From DATBFG01 sp036558645 (GTDB lineage: Bacteria; Acidobacteriota; Terriglobia; Terriglobales; Acidobacteriaceae): a DNA stretch of 64,000 nt. Shown here one piece after another: positions 15,475 through 24,655 of the stretch. Position numbers and translations under genes: made by a program. The first letter of the stretch is position 1. Each line of letters begins with the position of its first letter. The stretch is taken from assembly GCA_036558645.1 (NCBI GenBank), contig DATBFG010000007.1:1-64000 (forward strand), given 5' to 3'. Below the pieces are notes generated by a model that ran no database searches, was not told the DNA's origin, and saw only the letters and a list, made by a program, of their open reading frames with translations.

Positions 15475-17466
15475 CTATCGAAAGAACTCTTCCACCTGCC
15501 TCAAATCCGTCGTCCTCCGATACGCCGGCAAACTCTCCACGAACGTCCGCCCGTACTGCTTCTTGAGAATCCGATTATCCAGTAAAGTTAGCAAGCCCCG
15601 GTCGTGAAGCGATCGAATCAATCGCCCAAAGCCCTGCTTCAACGTGATCACTGCCGCAGGCACCTGGTATTGAAAAAAGGCATTGCCTCCTTCGGCATCG
15701 ATGGCCTTCACTCGCGCTGCCACTACAGGATCGCTTGGAACCGCGAATGGCAGGCGATCGATAATCACGCAACTCAGTTGCTCGCCTTGCACGTCTACTC
15801 CCTGCCAGAACGATGATGTCGCAAACAGCACCGCGTGCGGCGTCACTCGAAATTCTTCGAGCAACGCGTTCTTGGGAGCATCGCCCTGTAGCAACATGGG
15901 GAATTCGAGCTCACCGAGCAGGCGCTGGTAAACCTCGTTCATCTGCGCGTAGCTGGTGAACAAAACAAAAGCTCGGCCTTGCGTGAGCTCGAGGATCTGA
16001 CGAATTCGATCCGAAGCTTTCGCCGCGAACTGGGGCGTGCGCGGATCGGGCAAGTCTGGCGGCACGTAAAACAGCGCCTGGTTCTGATAGTCAAAATGCG
16101 ACGGGAGCACCTGTTCTCGCGCAAGCTCGAGACCCAGGCGCCGACGTATGTATTCAAACCCTCCACCGACAGCGAGGGTGGCAGAGGTGAGCACCGCGCA
16201 CTCCAAGTTATCGAATAGTGTGGCTTTGAGGATTGGGGCCACATCGATTGGCGTTGCCTGCAGGAACACGTTGGCTCGATCGCGCCCGCTGCGACGGCGC
16301 TCGATCCAAAAGACGGTGTTGTGATCGTCCGACTCCATGACAAAGCCAAGCTGGACTTGCAACTCTTGCGCCCGCCGCGTGAAGTTGTAAACCTCTTCCG
16401 GTTTCTCGGGCTGACGTTCGAGTTCTGAGGCTAGCCGTTGCACGGACTGCATCAGCGATAGAAACTCATCACCATTCTCCTCCAGAAATTCGCGGCGATT
16501 CTCGAAGGCAAAGCGGCCATCGCCCTGTGGCAGCAGCGAAAAGAAGAACATTGCGCGCTCGCGCAGGCTCTTGACCGCTCCGGAAACCTGGGCTGAGAGC
16601 GCATGGTTACGTTGGAGGGAGATCTCTACATCGCGGCAGAGTTCTTCGAAGCGTGTGTTGCTGATTGAGATCCCGAAGTAGCTTCCGGCGACGTCCTCCA
16701 GTTCGTGGGCCTCGTCGAAGATCACAGCGCCGACTTCCGGCAGAATGCCCGCATCGGGCGCATACTCCGCCTGCTGTTTGATGGAAAGGTCCGCAAAAAA
16801 CAGATGGTGGTTGACGATGATGATGTCGCTCTCGGCGGCGCGGCGGTGCATCTCAGTAATGAAGCACTTCTCCCAGGAACTGCATTTCTGCCCCAGGCAG
16901 GTATCTGAGCGCGCGTCGAGCTTGTGCCATAGCGCGCTAGCCTCGGGCAGAGCTGCCAGTTCCGCCCGATCACCCGTTTGTGTGGTTTGCTCCCAAGCGG
17001 CTATGGCGCGGTAGTGTTCGATCTCCTCAAGGCCGCTTAGCACCGGCTGATCGGTAAGATCGTAAAGCTTCTTGCGGCAAAGATAATTGTTGCGTCCCTT
17101 CATGTAGCAGACATTCAGCTTGCCTTCGCCGTTGGGGTAAAGCGCTTGCTCGAGAAAAGGAATGTCCTTGTAGAAGAGCTGCTCCTGCAGGTTCTTTGTC
17201 CCGGTAGAGATGATCACGCGCTTTCCCGAGCGGATGACGGGGACCAAATACGCCAGCGTCTTACCGGTGCCGGTGCCGGCTTCGACGATGAGATGCCGCT
17301 TCTGTTCGAGGGCTTCTTCGACAGCCTGCGCCATCTGCAGTTGGCCACGACGAAATTCATAGGCGGGATGCGTTCGCGACAGCAGGCCACCTGGCGAGAA
17401 GAACTGGTAAAGCGAACCTGCGTTCTTGCTTAGCGTAGAAGAGGATGGCTGAGAGGCAGATCCCAT
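15475..17466 (-). CDS. dinG: DinG/YoaA-type ATP-dependent DNA helicase (XPD-like)
   Basis: 663 residues. A superfamily 2 helicase of the Rad3/XPD group: Walker A EAGTGTGKTLAYLVP, an Fe-S domain with Cys in NNYLCRK, DTCLGQKCSSWEKCF (four Cys in all), DEAH box in IFDEAHELED, and C-terminal motifs DAPKNALLEEF, FWQGVDVQGEQL and QGFGRLIRS. Such enzymes unwind R-loops or D-loops during repair. DinG versus YoaA is undecided. ATG at 17466 has TATTAT 9 bases upstream and no Shine-Dalgarno. It is divergent from der, sharing a 33-base intergenic region. Confidence 0.92.
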   Translation of the reverse strand: MGSASQPSSSTLSKNAGSLYQFFSPGGLLSRTHPAYEFRRGQLQMAQAVEEALEQKRHLIVEAGTGTGKTLAYLVPVIRSGKRVIISTGTKNLQEQLFYKDIPFLEQALYPNGEGKLNVCYMKGRNNYLCRKKLYDLTDQPVLSGLEEIEHYRAIAAWEQTTQTGDRAELAALPEASALWHKLDARSDTCLGQKCSSWEKCFITEMHRRAAESDIIIVNHHLFFADLSIKQQAEYAPDAGILPEVGAVIFDEAHELEDVAGSYFGISISNTRFEELCRDVEISLQRNHALSAQVSGAVKSLRERAMFFFSLLPQGDGRFAFENRREFLEENGDEFLSLMQSVQRLASELERQPEKPEEVYNFTRRAQELQVQLGFVMESDDHNTVFWIERRRSGRDRANVFLQATPIDVAPILKATLFDNLECAVLTSATLAVGGGFEYIRRRLGLELAREQVLPSHFDYQNQALFYVPPDLPDPRTPQFAAKASDRIRQILELTQGRAFVLFTSYAQMNEVYQRLLGELEFPMLLQGDAPKNALLEEFRVTPHAVLFATSSFWQGVDVQGEQLSCVIIDRLPFAVPSDPVVAARVKAIDAEGGNAFFQYQVPAAVITLKQGFGRLIRSLHDRGLLTLLDNRILKKQYGRTFVESLPAYRRTTDLRQVEEFFR

Positions 17467-17474
17467 GAAGTCTC

Positions 17475-17481
17475 TATAATA
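17475..17481. promoter_or_regulatory. Overlapping divergent -10 elements between dinG and der
   Basis: TATAAT on the plus strand (17475-17480) faces der, and TATTAT on the minus strand (17481-17476) faces the dinG-like gene. They overlap by five base pairs, so the two promoters should exclude each other. The dinG side gives an almost leaderless mRNA. Confidence 0.5.
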
Positions 17482-17499
17482 GCTGGACGCTGGGCGGTA

Positions 17500-18954
17500 A
17501 TGAGCATCTCAACTGAAATGTCTGCAAGTCGGAAAGCAAATCCCTTACTCGTCATTGTTGGCCGCCCAAACGTAGGGAAGTCGACCCTGTTCAATCGAAT
17601 TGTGGGATCCCGACGCGCCATCGTGGGCGACGAACCCGGAATCACCCGGGATCGCCTTTATGCGAATGCCCACTGGCGTGGAGTTCCTTTCCGCGTTGTC
17701 GATACCGGCGGAATCATTCCGGAAGAGAAGGAGTTCATTCCAACGGAGATCTTTCGGCAGGCGAAGACGGCGCTCGAGGAGGCCGTCGCCATCGTGATGG
17801 TGGTTGACGCACGATCGGAGCTGAGCGCTCCCGACCTGGAGCTCGCACGGTTGATGATCCGCAGTGGCAAGCCAGTATTCCTGGCCGTCAACAAGGTCGA
17901 TACAGATAAGCAAGAAACGCTAACCGCGGACTTTCATCGCCTGGGCATTCGGCAGGTTTTTCCGGTTTCAGCCGAACATGGGCGCGGCGTGGATGAGTTG
18001 CTGGATGCCGTACTGGAAGTCATCCCGCGTGCTGAAATCTCCACCGAAAGCGAACCTATAGAAGATGAGGACTCGTCAGAACAGCCGAACGAAGCCGAAC
18101 TGACCGAACCAGCTGAAGTCAAAGTTGCCATCATCGGTCATCCGAACGTCGGAAAATCCACCTTGTTGAACCGGCTGACGGGGTCGTCCCGAGCTATTGT
18201 TTCTCCCATCCCAGGAACAACTCGCGATGCGATCGACGAAGTCGTCGAGAGAGACGGTCTGCCTTTTCGTTTCATCGACACGGCCGGCATTCGACGAAAG
18301 GGCAAGACTCGTTTGATGGCGGAAAAGTTGTCGGTCGTGATGTCTCGCAAGCACCTTGAGTCAGCGGATATTGCATTGCTCATCATTGATGCAACGGAGG
18401 GAGTCAGCGCGCTTGACGCCACGATTGCAGGGTACGCCCACGAGAGTGGGCGCTCTGTCATTATCGTGGTTAACAAATGGGACCTGGTGATCAGCGGCGC
18501 CAAGAAGCCGGTGAGCCAATCGAAAGCCGCGCGCATGCGGGAAAGCAAGCGACCGGCAGACAAGAACGCCTACGAGGAACGGTTACGGCGTGGGCTGAAG
18601 TTTCTAAGTTATGCACCTGTACTTTTCATTTCCGCCGCGACCGGAGTGGGAACCGACAAGATATGGCCCACGCTTCAGGAAGTGGCCGCGGAAAGACGGA
18701 AGCGCGTTTCTACCGGCGAGATGAATCGGTTCTTGAAGCATGTGGACTTTGAGCGGGCGGCCGTTCCGGCGCGGCAGCAAGTAAAGATCTATTACATGAC
18801 GCAGGCAGCAGTATCACCACCAACGTTCATCTTGTTCACTGACCGGCAGGTACAACTGCACTTTTCTTACAAGCGTTTTCTGGAAAATCAGATTCGGCGG
18901 GCATTTGGATTTTTTGGCACGCCGATTTGGATCAAGAACCGGGCGCGGGATTGA
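17500..18954 (+). CDS. der: Ribosome-assembly GTPase Der (EngA)
   Basis: 484 residues with two GTPase domains in tandem: GRPNVGKSTLFN (G1) and DTGG in domain 1, then GHPNVGKSTLLN and DTAGIRRKG in domain 2, NKWD as G4, and a C-terminal KH-like domain. Der is needed for 50S subunit assembly. An acidic linker (SESEPIEDEDSSEQPNEAE) joins the domains. The second GTPase domain has an insertion of about 20 basic residues after NKWD (ISGAKKPVSQSKAARMRESK), which makes it slightly longer than usual. Confidence 0.97.
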   Translation: MSISTEMSASRKANPLLVIVGRPNVGKSTLFNRIVGSRRAIVGDEPGITRDRLYANAHWRGVPFRVVDTGGIIPEEKEFIPTEIFRQAKTALEEAVAIVMVVDARSELSAPDLELARLMIRSGKPVFLAVNKVDTDKQETLTADFHRLGIRQVFPVSAEHGRGVDELLDAVLEVIPRAEISTESEPIEDEDSSEQPNEAELTEPAEVKVAIIGHPNVGKSTLLNRLTGSSRAIVSPIPGTTRDAIDEVVERDGLPFRFIDTAGIRRKGKTRLMAEKLSVVMSRKHLESADIALLIIDATEGVSALDATIAGYAHESGRSVIIVVNKWDLVISGAKKPVSQSKAARMRESKRPADKNAYEERLRRGLKFLSYAPVLFISAATGVGTDKIWPTLQEVAAERRKRVSTGEMNRFLKHVDFERAAVPARQQVKIYYMTQAAVSPPTFILFTDRQVQLHFSYKRFLENQIRRAFGFFGTPIWIKNRARD

Positions 18955-18973
18955 GCTCGATCCACACACGAGT

Positions 18974-19396
18974 TCATGCCTTCTCTTGCATGTAAATCAT
19001 CGTTGCCAGCATAGTGGCAATTAACTTTTCCTCGCCATTGGTGAAGGCAATCGCATCACCGGTGCATACGCATAAGGTTTTTCCGGAACGCTTCACCGAA
19101 GCGCGCGCAACAAAGAAATCGCCGACAGCGGGAGCCAGCAGGTTCACTTTGAACTCCACGCTGAGAACTTCGGCGTTCGGGCTAGCAACTGAAAGAGCAG
19201 CATAGCCACAGGCGGAATCCAGAACGCTGGTAATCGCTCCGGCATGGGCGAATCCGTTTTGCTGGCCGATTTCGGGGCTATAAGGCAGTCGGATTTCAAC
19301 TCCGCCGGGCGTTACAGAAATCATTTGCGCACCCAACATCGTCATGAATTTTTGACGCGCGAAGCTGGCGCGGACCTTGTGCTCAAAACCTTCCAC
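18974..19396 (-). CDS. PaaI-like hot-dog-fold thioesterase
   Basis: 140 residues. The PaaI-type motif is QNGFAHAGAITSVLDSACGYAAL, where HAG...D-type residues activate water on an acyl-CoA thioester. The family hydrolyses various aryl- or acyl-CoA esters; the substrate is unknown. GTG start with GGGGTGA upstream. It is convergent with der (20-base gap). Confidence 0.88.
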   Translation of the reverse strand: MEGFEHKVRASFARQKFMTMLGAQMISVTPGGVEIRLPYSPEIGQQNGFAHAGAITSVLDSACGYAALSVASPNAEVLSVEFKVNLLAPAVGDFFVARASVKRSGKTLCVCTGDAIAFTNGEEKLIATMLATMIYMQEKA

Positions 19397-19453
19397 GATA
19401 ATTCACCCCAGAAGCGATGTCATGCCCAGAGTATCAGCCGGAGAGGCTCGCCG

Positions 19454-20533
19454 CTAAGCAATGGGCTCAGGTGGAGGCAGTGGCTCTGGCGCTGGTGGTA
19501 TATACGCTGCTACCGGAGGAGCAGGATGCAAGAGAGCATTTAGCGGCGCATATCGTGAAGCAAAGAAGTAGATAGAGTATGCGGGAAAGAAGACGGTGGC
19601 CGGAACCGAAATCAGGGAAACCACGTACAGTATTCCGGCAACCACGACAGCTCCGACAACAACGGCCAGCGTAATTGTGTACAGATTCCAGTTCAGTCCC
19701 GCTGTTTTCCCAGCGAGGACAACAATCGCTCCGACCCCGCCCACCGGTATCAACATGATCAGAATCACAATGCTCGCGATGATTCCGATGACGACGGATA
19801 CCCCAATCGTCATTACGACTTTTAGACCGACATAACCGACATAAGCGCCCTTCTCGACCTTGAGCATTGGCAGCAGTCGGCGCCATCCCTCTATCGCACT
19901 GATCTCTTCGAGTGCCATTTGTGGGACTACAAAGTCCTTCGACATGACGTGCACAGTCAAATAGAGCACCACGAATCCAAACAGAAGAAAGAACAACACC
20001 ATGCCGCCAAGAATAAGTGGCAAAAGGTGGGCCTTGGGTTCCTTCAACCAGCCGCCTGCAGTCGCGATGGCAGCAGGAATCCCTATGAGAATGATGAACC
20101 CAAACATCCCTGCGACTAGCATCAAGAGCTGCCACACAAAATATCGCAGGCCAGGCCCATGCCGGCGTTCCCATCCGCGCCGGATCTCGCAAGTCTTGGC
20201 GATTACGCCATCGAACAGAACGAAGCGCATGACACTGCTGATGTAGATAAAGACAAAAAACAGCAGAACTCCAGCCATGATCAGGAACAAGACCATCAAG
20301 CCATACAACGCAGGATTCGCCGGGGTGGCAGCGAATGCATCGGCAACAAACCGATGCGTTCCCGTTTGGTTGTAGTTGAACCCTCCCGTGTTGCAGCCGC
20401 CTGAGCTCAGTTCGCCAGCTAGCAAACCCACGAGGGCAAGCTTGGTCCACTGACTGAAACGAAACGGCTGAAGGAGTTGCTGCTTTGTGTGTTGAAAGGC
20501 CGGACCAATGCTATCGACCGCGGAAATTGGCAA
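19454..20533 (-). CDS. Multi-pass integral membrane protein of unknown function
   Basis: 359 residues, about six hydrophobic segments, with a tail rich in proline and glutamate (YIPPAPEPLPPPEP). The N-terminal part (AVDSIGPAFQHTKQQLLQPFRFSQWTKLALVGL) is of the kind seen in acidobacterial DUF7544-like or glycerophosphodiesterase-membrane-domain-like proteins; I do not assign a function. TTG start supported by GAGGT 6 bases upstream. The neighbouring thioesterase gene is downstream on the same strand with a 57-base gap. Confidence 0.75.
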   Translation of the reverse strand: MPISAVDSIGPAFQHTKQQLLQPFRFSQWTKLALVGLLAGELSSGGCNTGGFNYNQTGTHRFVADAFAATPANPALYGLMVLFLIMAGVLLFFVFIYISSVMRFVLFDGVIAKTCEIRRGWERRHGPGLRYFVWQLLMLVAGMFGFIILIGIPAAIATAGGWLKEPKAHLLPLILGGMVLFFLLFGFVVLYLTVHVMSKDFVVPQMALEEISAIEGWRRLLPMLKVEKGAYVGYVGLKVVMTIGVSVVIGIIASIVILIMLIPVGGVGAIVVLAGKTAGLNWNLYTITLAVVVGAVVVAGILYVVSLISVPATVFFPAYSIYFFASRYAPLNALLHPAPPVAAYIPPAPEPLPPPEPIA

Positions 20534-20652
20534 GCACGCACCTCAATGGCAGCAAAGTTACTGCCAAGGCGAGGATGCGTCAAATGGATTGTAGTAAGCA
20601 TTTCGGATTTCTTGATTCAAGATTTCAGATTTTGAACTAATCCAGGCCTTAA

Positions 20653-21909
20653 TCATTCGTAGCGGAGGGCTTCGACCGGATCCAGTCGGGATGCCCGTAA
20701 AGCTGGCACCATTCCGCTGATGACTCCTACGACCAGGAGAACAGCCGTTGAGAGCAGCACTGTAATCATAGAAATTTGCAGGTGGATGTCAGCCTTGCCA
20801 GAATCATCCTCGAACAGAGGCCCCATGAGCGGCAGCGTTCCTACCGCCGCCGCAATGGCATACGAAAGCAGTACGCCGATGGCACCGCCCAGCAACATGA
20901 TAAGCAGTGTTTCGGCAAGGAACTGAAACTTGATATGACGCTTTCTCGCACCCAATGCGCGGCGCAATCCAATCTCCCGAATGCGCTCGTCCACCGAAAC
21001 CAGCATGATGTTCATGACTCCCACTCCCCCGATTCCCAGGGTGAGAGTGCCGACGAAAGTCAGCAACACCTGCAAGCCTATCGTGAGCGCATCGATAATC
21101 GGCCTGAATTCATCCCGGCCGAACATTTGAATCGCTTTCTTGTCAGTGGGAGAGAACTGCTGGCGGGTGGCCACCGCAGCCAAGACTTGCTCCATGGCCT
21201 TCTTTTCAAATTGCGGAGCGATTGGCTCGAACAGAAGTACCGCCGCATAACGTGTGTTCCACAGGTCTCCCGCGGCGGAATAAGGGATCCAGGCTGAGTC
21301 ATCATCGCTGGAAAAATAGTTACTAAGCTGAATTTTGCGGGCCATGACGCCAATGACGGTGAAGTGAACACCGCCGATGAGGACGTCCTCCCCAACCGCG
21401 GGACGCCCGCTGAAGAGCTGTTCGCGCACGCGGCTACCGAGGAAGACCACACGGCGGCGTTCCAACTCATCTGTCGAATTGATCCAGCGGCCCTCCTCGG
21501 CAACTTCATTGCGCATTTCTCCATACTCGGGACAGACACCGCGGATCGCTGCTGTCCCAACTATGCGATCGCCGTACGAGATACCCGGACGACGGACAGT
21601 TTCAAGGCAGGCATGCTTCACCATCGGAGCGTTCTGCCTGACCATGTCGAGATCGGCTTGTTCGAGAACAACCTTTTTTCCGGCACGCTGGCCACCGGGC
21701 TGCTCGCTTGTCTGCTGTGGCCAACAGATGACTGCTCCCTTGCCAAAAGCGTCGAAGCCGTTCACCAGAATCGTGCGAAAGCTGCTGCCGTACGCGATGA
21801 GCAGGGTGACCGTCGCAATGCCCCAGACAATACCCAGCATCGTGAGTAGGCTGCGCGTGTAATTGCGGCGGAGGGCAATCCAGGCTTCGGAGACAATCTC
21901 AAGCCACAT
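20653..21909 (-). CDS. MacB-type ABC transporter permease (second of a pair)
   Basis: 418 residues: an N-terminal membrane helix (LTMLGIVWGIATVTLLIAYG), a large periplasmic MacB-PCD domain, and three C-terminal helices with the FtsX signature IGGVGVMNIMLVSVDERIREIGLRRALGA. It starts 2 bases after the stop of the preceding permease, with GGAGG as ribosome-binding site. MacB-type permeases drive mechanotransmission for export of peptides, lipoproteins or lipids with an ATPase; no ATPase is encoded in the window next to it. Confidence 0.9.
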   Translation of the reverse strand: MWLEIVSEAWIALRRNYTRSLLTMLGIVWGIATVTLLIAYGSSFRTILVNGFDAFGKGAVICWPQQTSEQPGGQRAGKKVVLEQADLDMVRQNAPMVKHACLETVRRPGISYGDRIVGTAAIRGVCPEYGEMRNEVAEEGRWINSTDELERRRVVFLGSRVREQLFSGRPAVGEDVLIGGVHFTVIGVMARKIQLSNYFSSDDDSAWIPYSAAGDLWNTRYAAVLLFEPIAPQFEKKAMEQVLAAVATRQQFSPTDKKAIQMFGRDEFRPIIDALTIGLQVLLTFVGTLTLGIGGVGVMNIMLVSVDERIREIGLRRALGARKRHIKFQFLAETLLIMLLGGAIGVLLSYAIAAAVGTLPLMGPLFEDDSGKADIHLQISMITVLLSTAVLLVVGVISGMVPALRASRLDPVEALRYE

Positions 21910-21911
21910 GC

Positions 21912-23171
21912 CTATCCTCCAGCCTCATAACGCAAGGCCTCAATCGGATCGATGGAAGCTGCGCGGCGTGCGGGATAGAGCGCTGACAAGACAGCAATCG
22001 TGCCTAACAAAGCGAAGGCCAGTAGCCCCGACTGCCAGGTCGCCAGTAGTCCAGCGAAGAAGTCCGGCATGGGAAGCAAGTTGACCAGCGAACAGAGTCC
22101 ATAGGCGATGCCGAGACCGATTGCTCCACTTGTGAAAGCGATGAGTAATGCTTCGAAGAAAAACTGACGCAGAATGGTTCTTCCAGGAGCTCCCAAAGCC
22201 TTGCGAACTCCGATCTCACGGGTGCGCTCGCGAACAGCCACCATCATCACGTTCATGACACCAAGGCCGCCGAGAAACAACGTAACGATTCCGACCGCAC
22301 CGAGAAAGTACTTCATTCCATCGGTCATCTGGCGGAACGCCTTTGCTTCCTGAACGGTATCCCAGATGGGGCACGCCTCTTTGTCGTTCGGGTCGTAGTT
22401 ATGCATGCGAGCGAGAACAGTGCGAACTTGTCGTTTGCAGGCTTCGTGCTGTTCGACAGATTTTGGAGTGACCAACAGTTGGTCAAAAGTATGCGAGGTT
22501 CCGGGCGGCTTATCGGGGAAGTCGCGACGCATAGCGGCGAATGGGATGAAGATTTTGTTGACATCCCAACCGTCATAGCTCGAGTCCTGCTTCTTCTTCT
22601 GCATGACGCCGATAACCGTGTAGGGGATGTTGTCGAGGTAGACGGTCTGATTAACCGCACCACCCTGGGGGAAGAGCTGCTTTGCCGCGTCACTGCCGAG
22701 AAATGCTACCCGCCGCGCCTCGTGCTGATCGTCCCAGTTGTAGAAGCGGCCGGATCCGATACCGAGACTACGAATTTCGCCGAACTCAGGATATGAACCG
22801 GTCACCAGCAACGCGGCTGCATTGTAAGCGCTATGAGAGCGAACGCTGTTCTGTTCGAGTTCAGGAATCGCGTACTCGCAATCCTGTGCTTCGGCCTGAA
22901 CCGCTGAAACATCGACGTCTTCCCAATGGACGACTCGCCCAGCCCGCGTACCGCCGGCCTGCAAGCTGGTACGTCCGTGAAAGACGATTAAGATGTCCTT
23001 GCCCAGGTTCTTTGCCTGGTCCTCCTGGCCCTTCCGCAGGCCTTCTCCGGCCGCCACCATCAAGACAATCGAAACGATTCCCCAAGCGATGCCGAACATG
23101 GTGAGGAATGTACGAAGTTTGTGGGACCAGAGTGTGCGGAAGACGTCGCTGATAAGATCGCGCAGGACCAT
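21912..23171 (-). CDS. MacB-type ABC transporter permease (first of a pair)
   Basis: 419 residues with the same layout as its downstream neighbour: helix 1 (LRTFLTMFGIAWGIVSIVLMVAAG), the MacB-PCD domain, and LGGLGVMNVMMVAVRERTREIGVRKALGA before two more helices. The two permeases are clearly paralogous and probably form a heterodimer. There is no ATP-binding or membrane-fusion subunit upstream; the neighbour at 23454 is divergent and unrelated to ABC ATPases except for being an MCE protein. Confidence 0.9.
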   Translation of the reverse strand: MVLRDLISDVFRTLWSHKLRTFLTMFGIAWGIVSIVLMVAAGEGLRKGQEDQAKNLGKDILIVFHGRTSLQAGGTRAGRVVHWEDVDVSAVQAEAQDCEYAIPELEQNSVRSHSAYNAAALLVTGSYPEFGEIRSLGIGSGRFYNWDDQHEARRVAFLGSDAAKQLFPQGGAVNQTVYLDNIPYTVIGVMQKKKQDSSYDGWDVNKIFIPFAAMRRDFPDKPPGTSHTFDQLLVTPKSVEQHEACKRQVRTVLARMHNYDPNDKEACPIWDTVQEAKAFRQMTDGMKYFLGAVGIVTLFLGGLGVMNVMMVAVRERTREIGVRKALGAPGRTILRQFFFEALLIAFTSGAIGLGIAYGLCSLVNLLPMPDFFAGLLATWQSGLLAFALLGTIAVLSALYPARRAASIDPIEALRYEAGG

Positions 23172-23363
23172 GTTGGGCTACTGCCGCTTGGACGCAGCAT
23201 CGGACGGAACGTAAGCCGGGGCCACAGGCCTACCGCGCCGTCTGAAAGTAGATACGGAGAGAAGCGCGCTAAGGTTCACAGTAATTTGCGAATTTTGGAC
23301 GCAGCCGAAGTCCCGAGTTCAGCGAACCGGGAAGGACGCCCGCAGAGGTAACTCACTGAAAAC

Positions 23364-23394
23364 TTGAGGGTAGAAAGAAACTGTCTGTTATGAT
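23364..23394 (+). promoter_or_regulatory. Possible promoter of the MCE gene
   Basis: A -35-like TTGAGG (23364-23369) and a -10-like TATGAT (23389-23394) are 19 bases apart, longer than ideal. No other element was seen in 23172-23453. Confidence 0.3.
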
Positions 23395-23453
23395 GAAAAA
23401 CTTGTATTGGCTTCCCATCATGCCGTTCGCAAGCAAAGTGCGCGGGGGAGTGC

Positions 23454-24533
23454 GTGCCTAGCCAGAAGCAGCTGAAGTGGTCTCAACTGAAAGTGGGGAT
23501 CACGGTGCTGGTTGCCAGCATTACGCTTGGCATACTGATCTTTCTAATGAGCGGCACCGGGGGCTGGCTTACCCCGAAAATCACAATCAAATCTTATTTT
23601 GATAATGCTGGCGGACTTCGGAACGGCGCACCCGTGCGTTTAAACGGCGTCGATATCGGGAATGTTAAGGGCATACGGGTAGTTTCGGATGCCGACAAGA
23701 AGCTCACGCCGGTAGAAGTCACCATGAAGGTGAGCACGAAGTACCGGGACAATCTGCGGAAAGATTCGCTTACAGCTCTCTCGACCGCCGGAGTGCTGGG
23801 CGAGACTTACATCGACATCGACAGCGGGCAGGCGTCTGGACCCCCTGCCGAGACTGGGGACGTTCTACCCATTCGAGATCATCCGGATATTAACGACGTG
23901 GTGCGCGCGAGTCAGGGCACGCTCCAGAATATGGACGCTTTGCTGAAGCGGCTGGATCGAATCATCGCCTTCGTTGAAAGCGGTCAAGGGTCCGTGGGGA
24001 AATTGATCTACGATCCCACCCTGTACAACCGTCTGGCATCTACCGTTAACGAATTTCAAGGCTTGGTGAACGAAGTCAGCTCGGGCAAAGGCACGATTGG
24101 GAAACTGGTGGCCGACGATGAACTCTACCGCAAGGTCAATGGAACGGTAGACCGATTGAATGTCATTATTGACGACCTGAATGCCGGAAAAGGTACGGCG
24201 GGCAAGTTGCTGAAAGATCCAGCGCTGTACAACAACGCGAATGCAACCATTACTAACGTCAAGCAGCTTACCGACGACGTAAATGCCGGCAAGGGTGCCA
24301 TAGGAAAGTTGGCGAAGGACGAGGAATTTGCGGCGAAATTACAGAACACGATGAATAAACTGTCCGCAATTACCGATCGTCTGGAGGCGGGTGAGGGCAC
24401 AGCGGGGAAGCTGTTGCGTGATCCGGCGTTGTTCAACAACGCAGACCAAATGCTGATTGAAACCCGCGAGTTGGTGAAGTCGATCCGTGAGAATCCCAAG
24501 CGGTATCTGACCATTCACTTCAAGGTATTCTGA
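23454..24533 (+). CDS. MlaD/MCE-family lipid-transport protein with five 34-residue repeats
   Basis: 359 residues. One N-terminal anchor (13-32) and an MCE domain (about 40-140: SYFDNAGGLRNGAPVRLNGVDIG). From residue 175 to 344 come five tandem 34-residue repeats, each opening with a GxGTxGKL-type motif (175-208, 209-242, 243-276, 277-310, 311-344), then a 15-residue tail. MCE proteins bind and shuttle lipids between membranes; helical repeats of this kind may form a tube. No MlaE or MlaF partner lies in the window. GTG start with GGGGGAG upstream. Confidence 0.92.
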   Translation: MPSQKQLKWSQLKVGITVLVASITLGILIFLMSGTGGWLTPKITIKSYFDNAGGLRNGAPVRLNGVDIGNVKGIRVVSDADKKLTPVEVTMKVSTKYRDNLRKDSLTALSTAGVLGETYIDIDSGQASGPPAETGDVLPIRDHPDINDVVRASQGTLQNMDALLKRLDRIIAFVESGQGSVGKLIYDPTLYNRLASTVNEFQGLVNEVSSGKGTIGKLVADDELYRKVNGTVDRLNVIIDDLNAGKGTAGKLLKDPALYNNANATITNVKQLTDDVNAGKGAIGKLAKDEEFAAKLQNTMNKLSAITDRLEAGEGTAGKLLRDPALFNNADQMLIETRELVKSIRENPKRYLTIHFKVF

Positions 24534-24655
24534 TCGCCGACAAGGAAAGCTTGGTTTTGCTGGAATATCGACAACCGGGAACTCGGAGTGTCTTAGCTTC
24601 GTAGAGTTCCAAGTAACAGGTTCTATCCACGTTATACATCTCACTGCGAGGAAAC

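Noticed and set aside
19467..20450. 327-residue minus-strand frame overlapping the membrane protein at 19454
   Set aside because: It is in another frame of the same strand, has a cysteine/arginine-rich composition typical of shadow frames, and the membrane protein explains the codon use.
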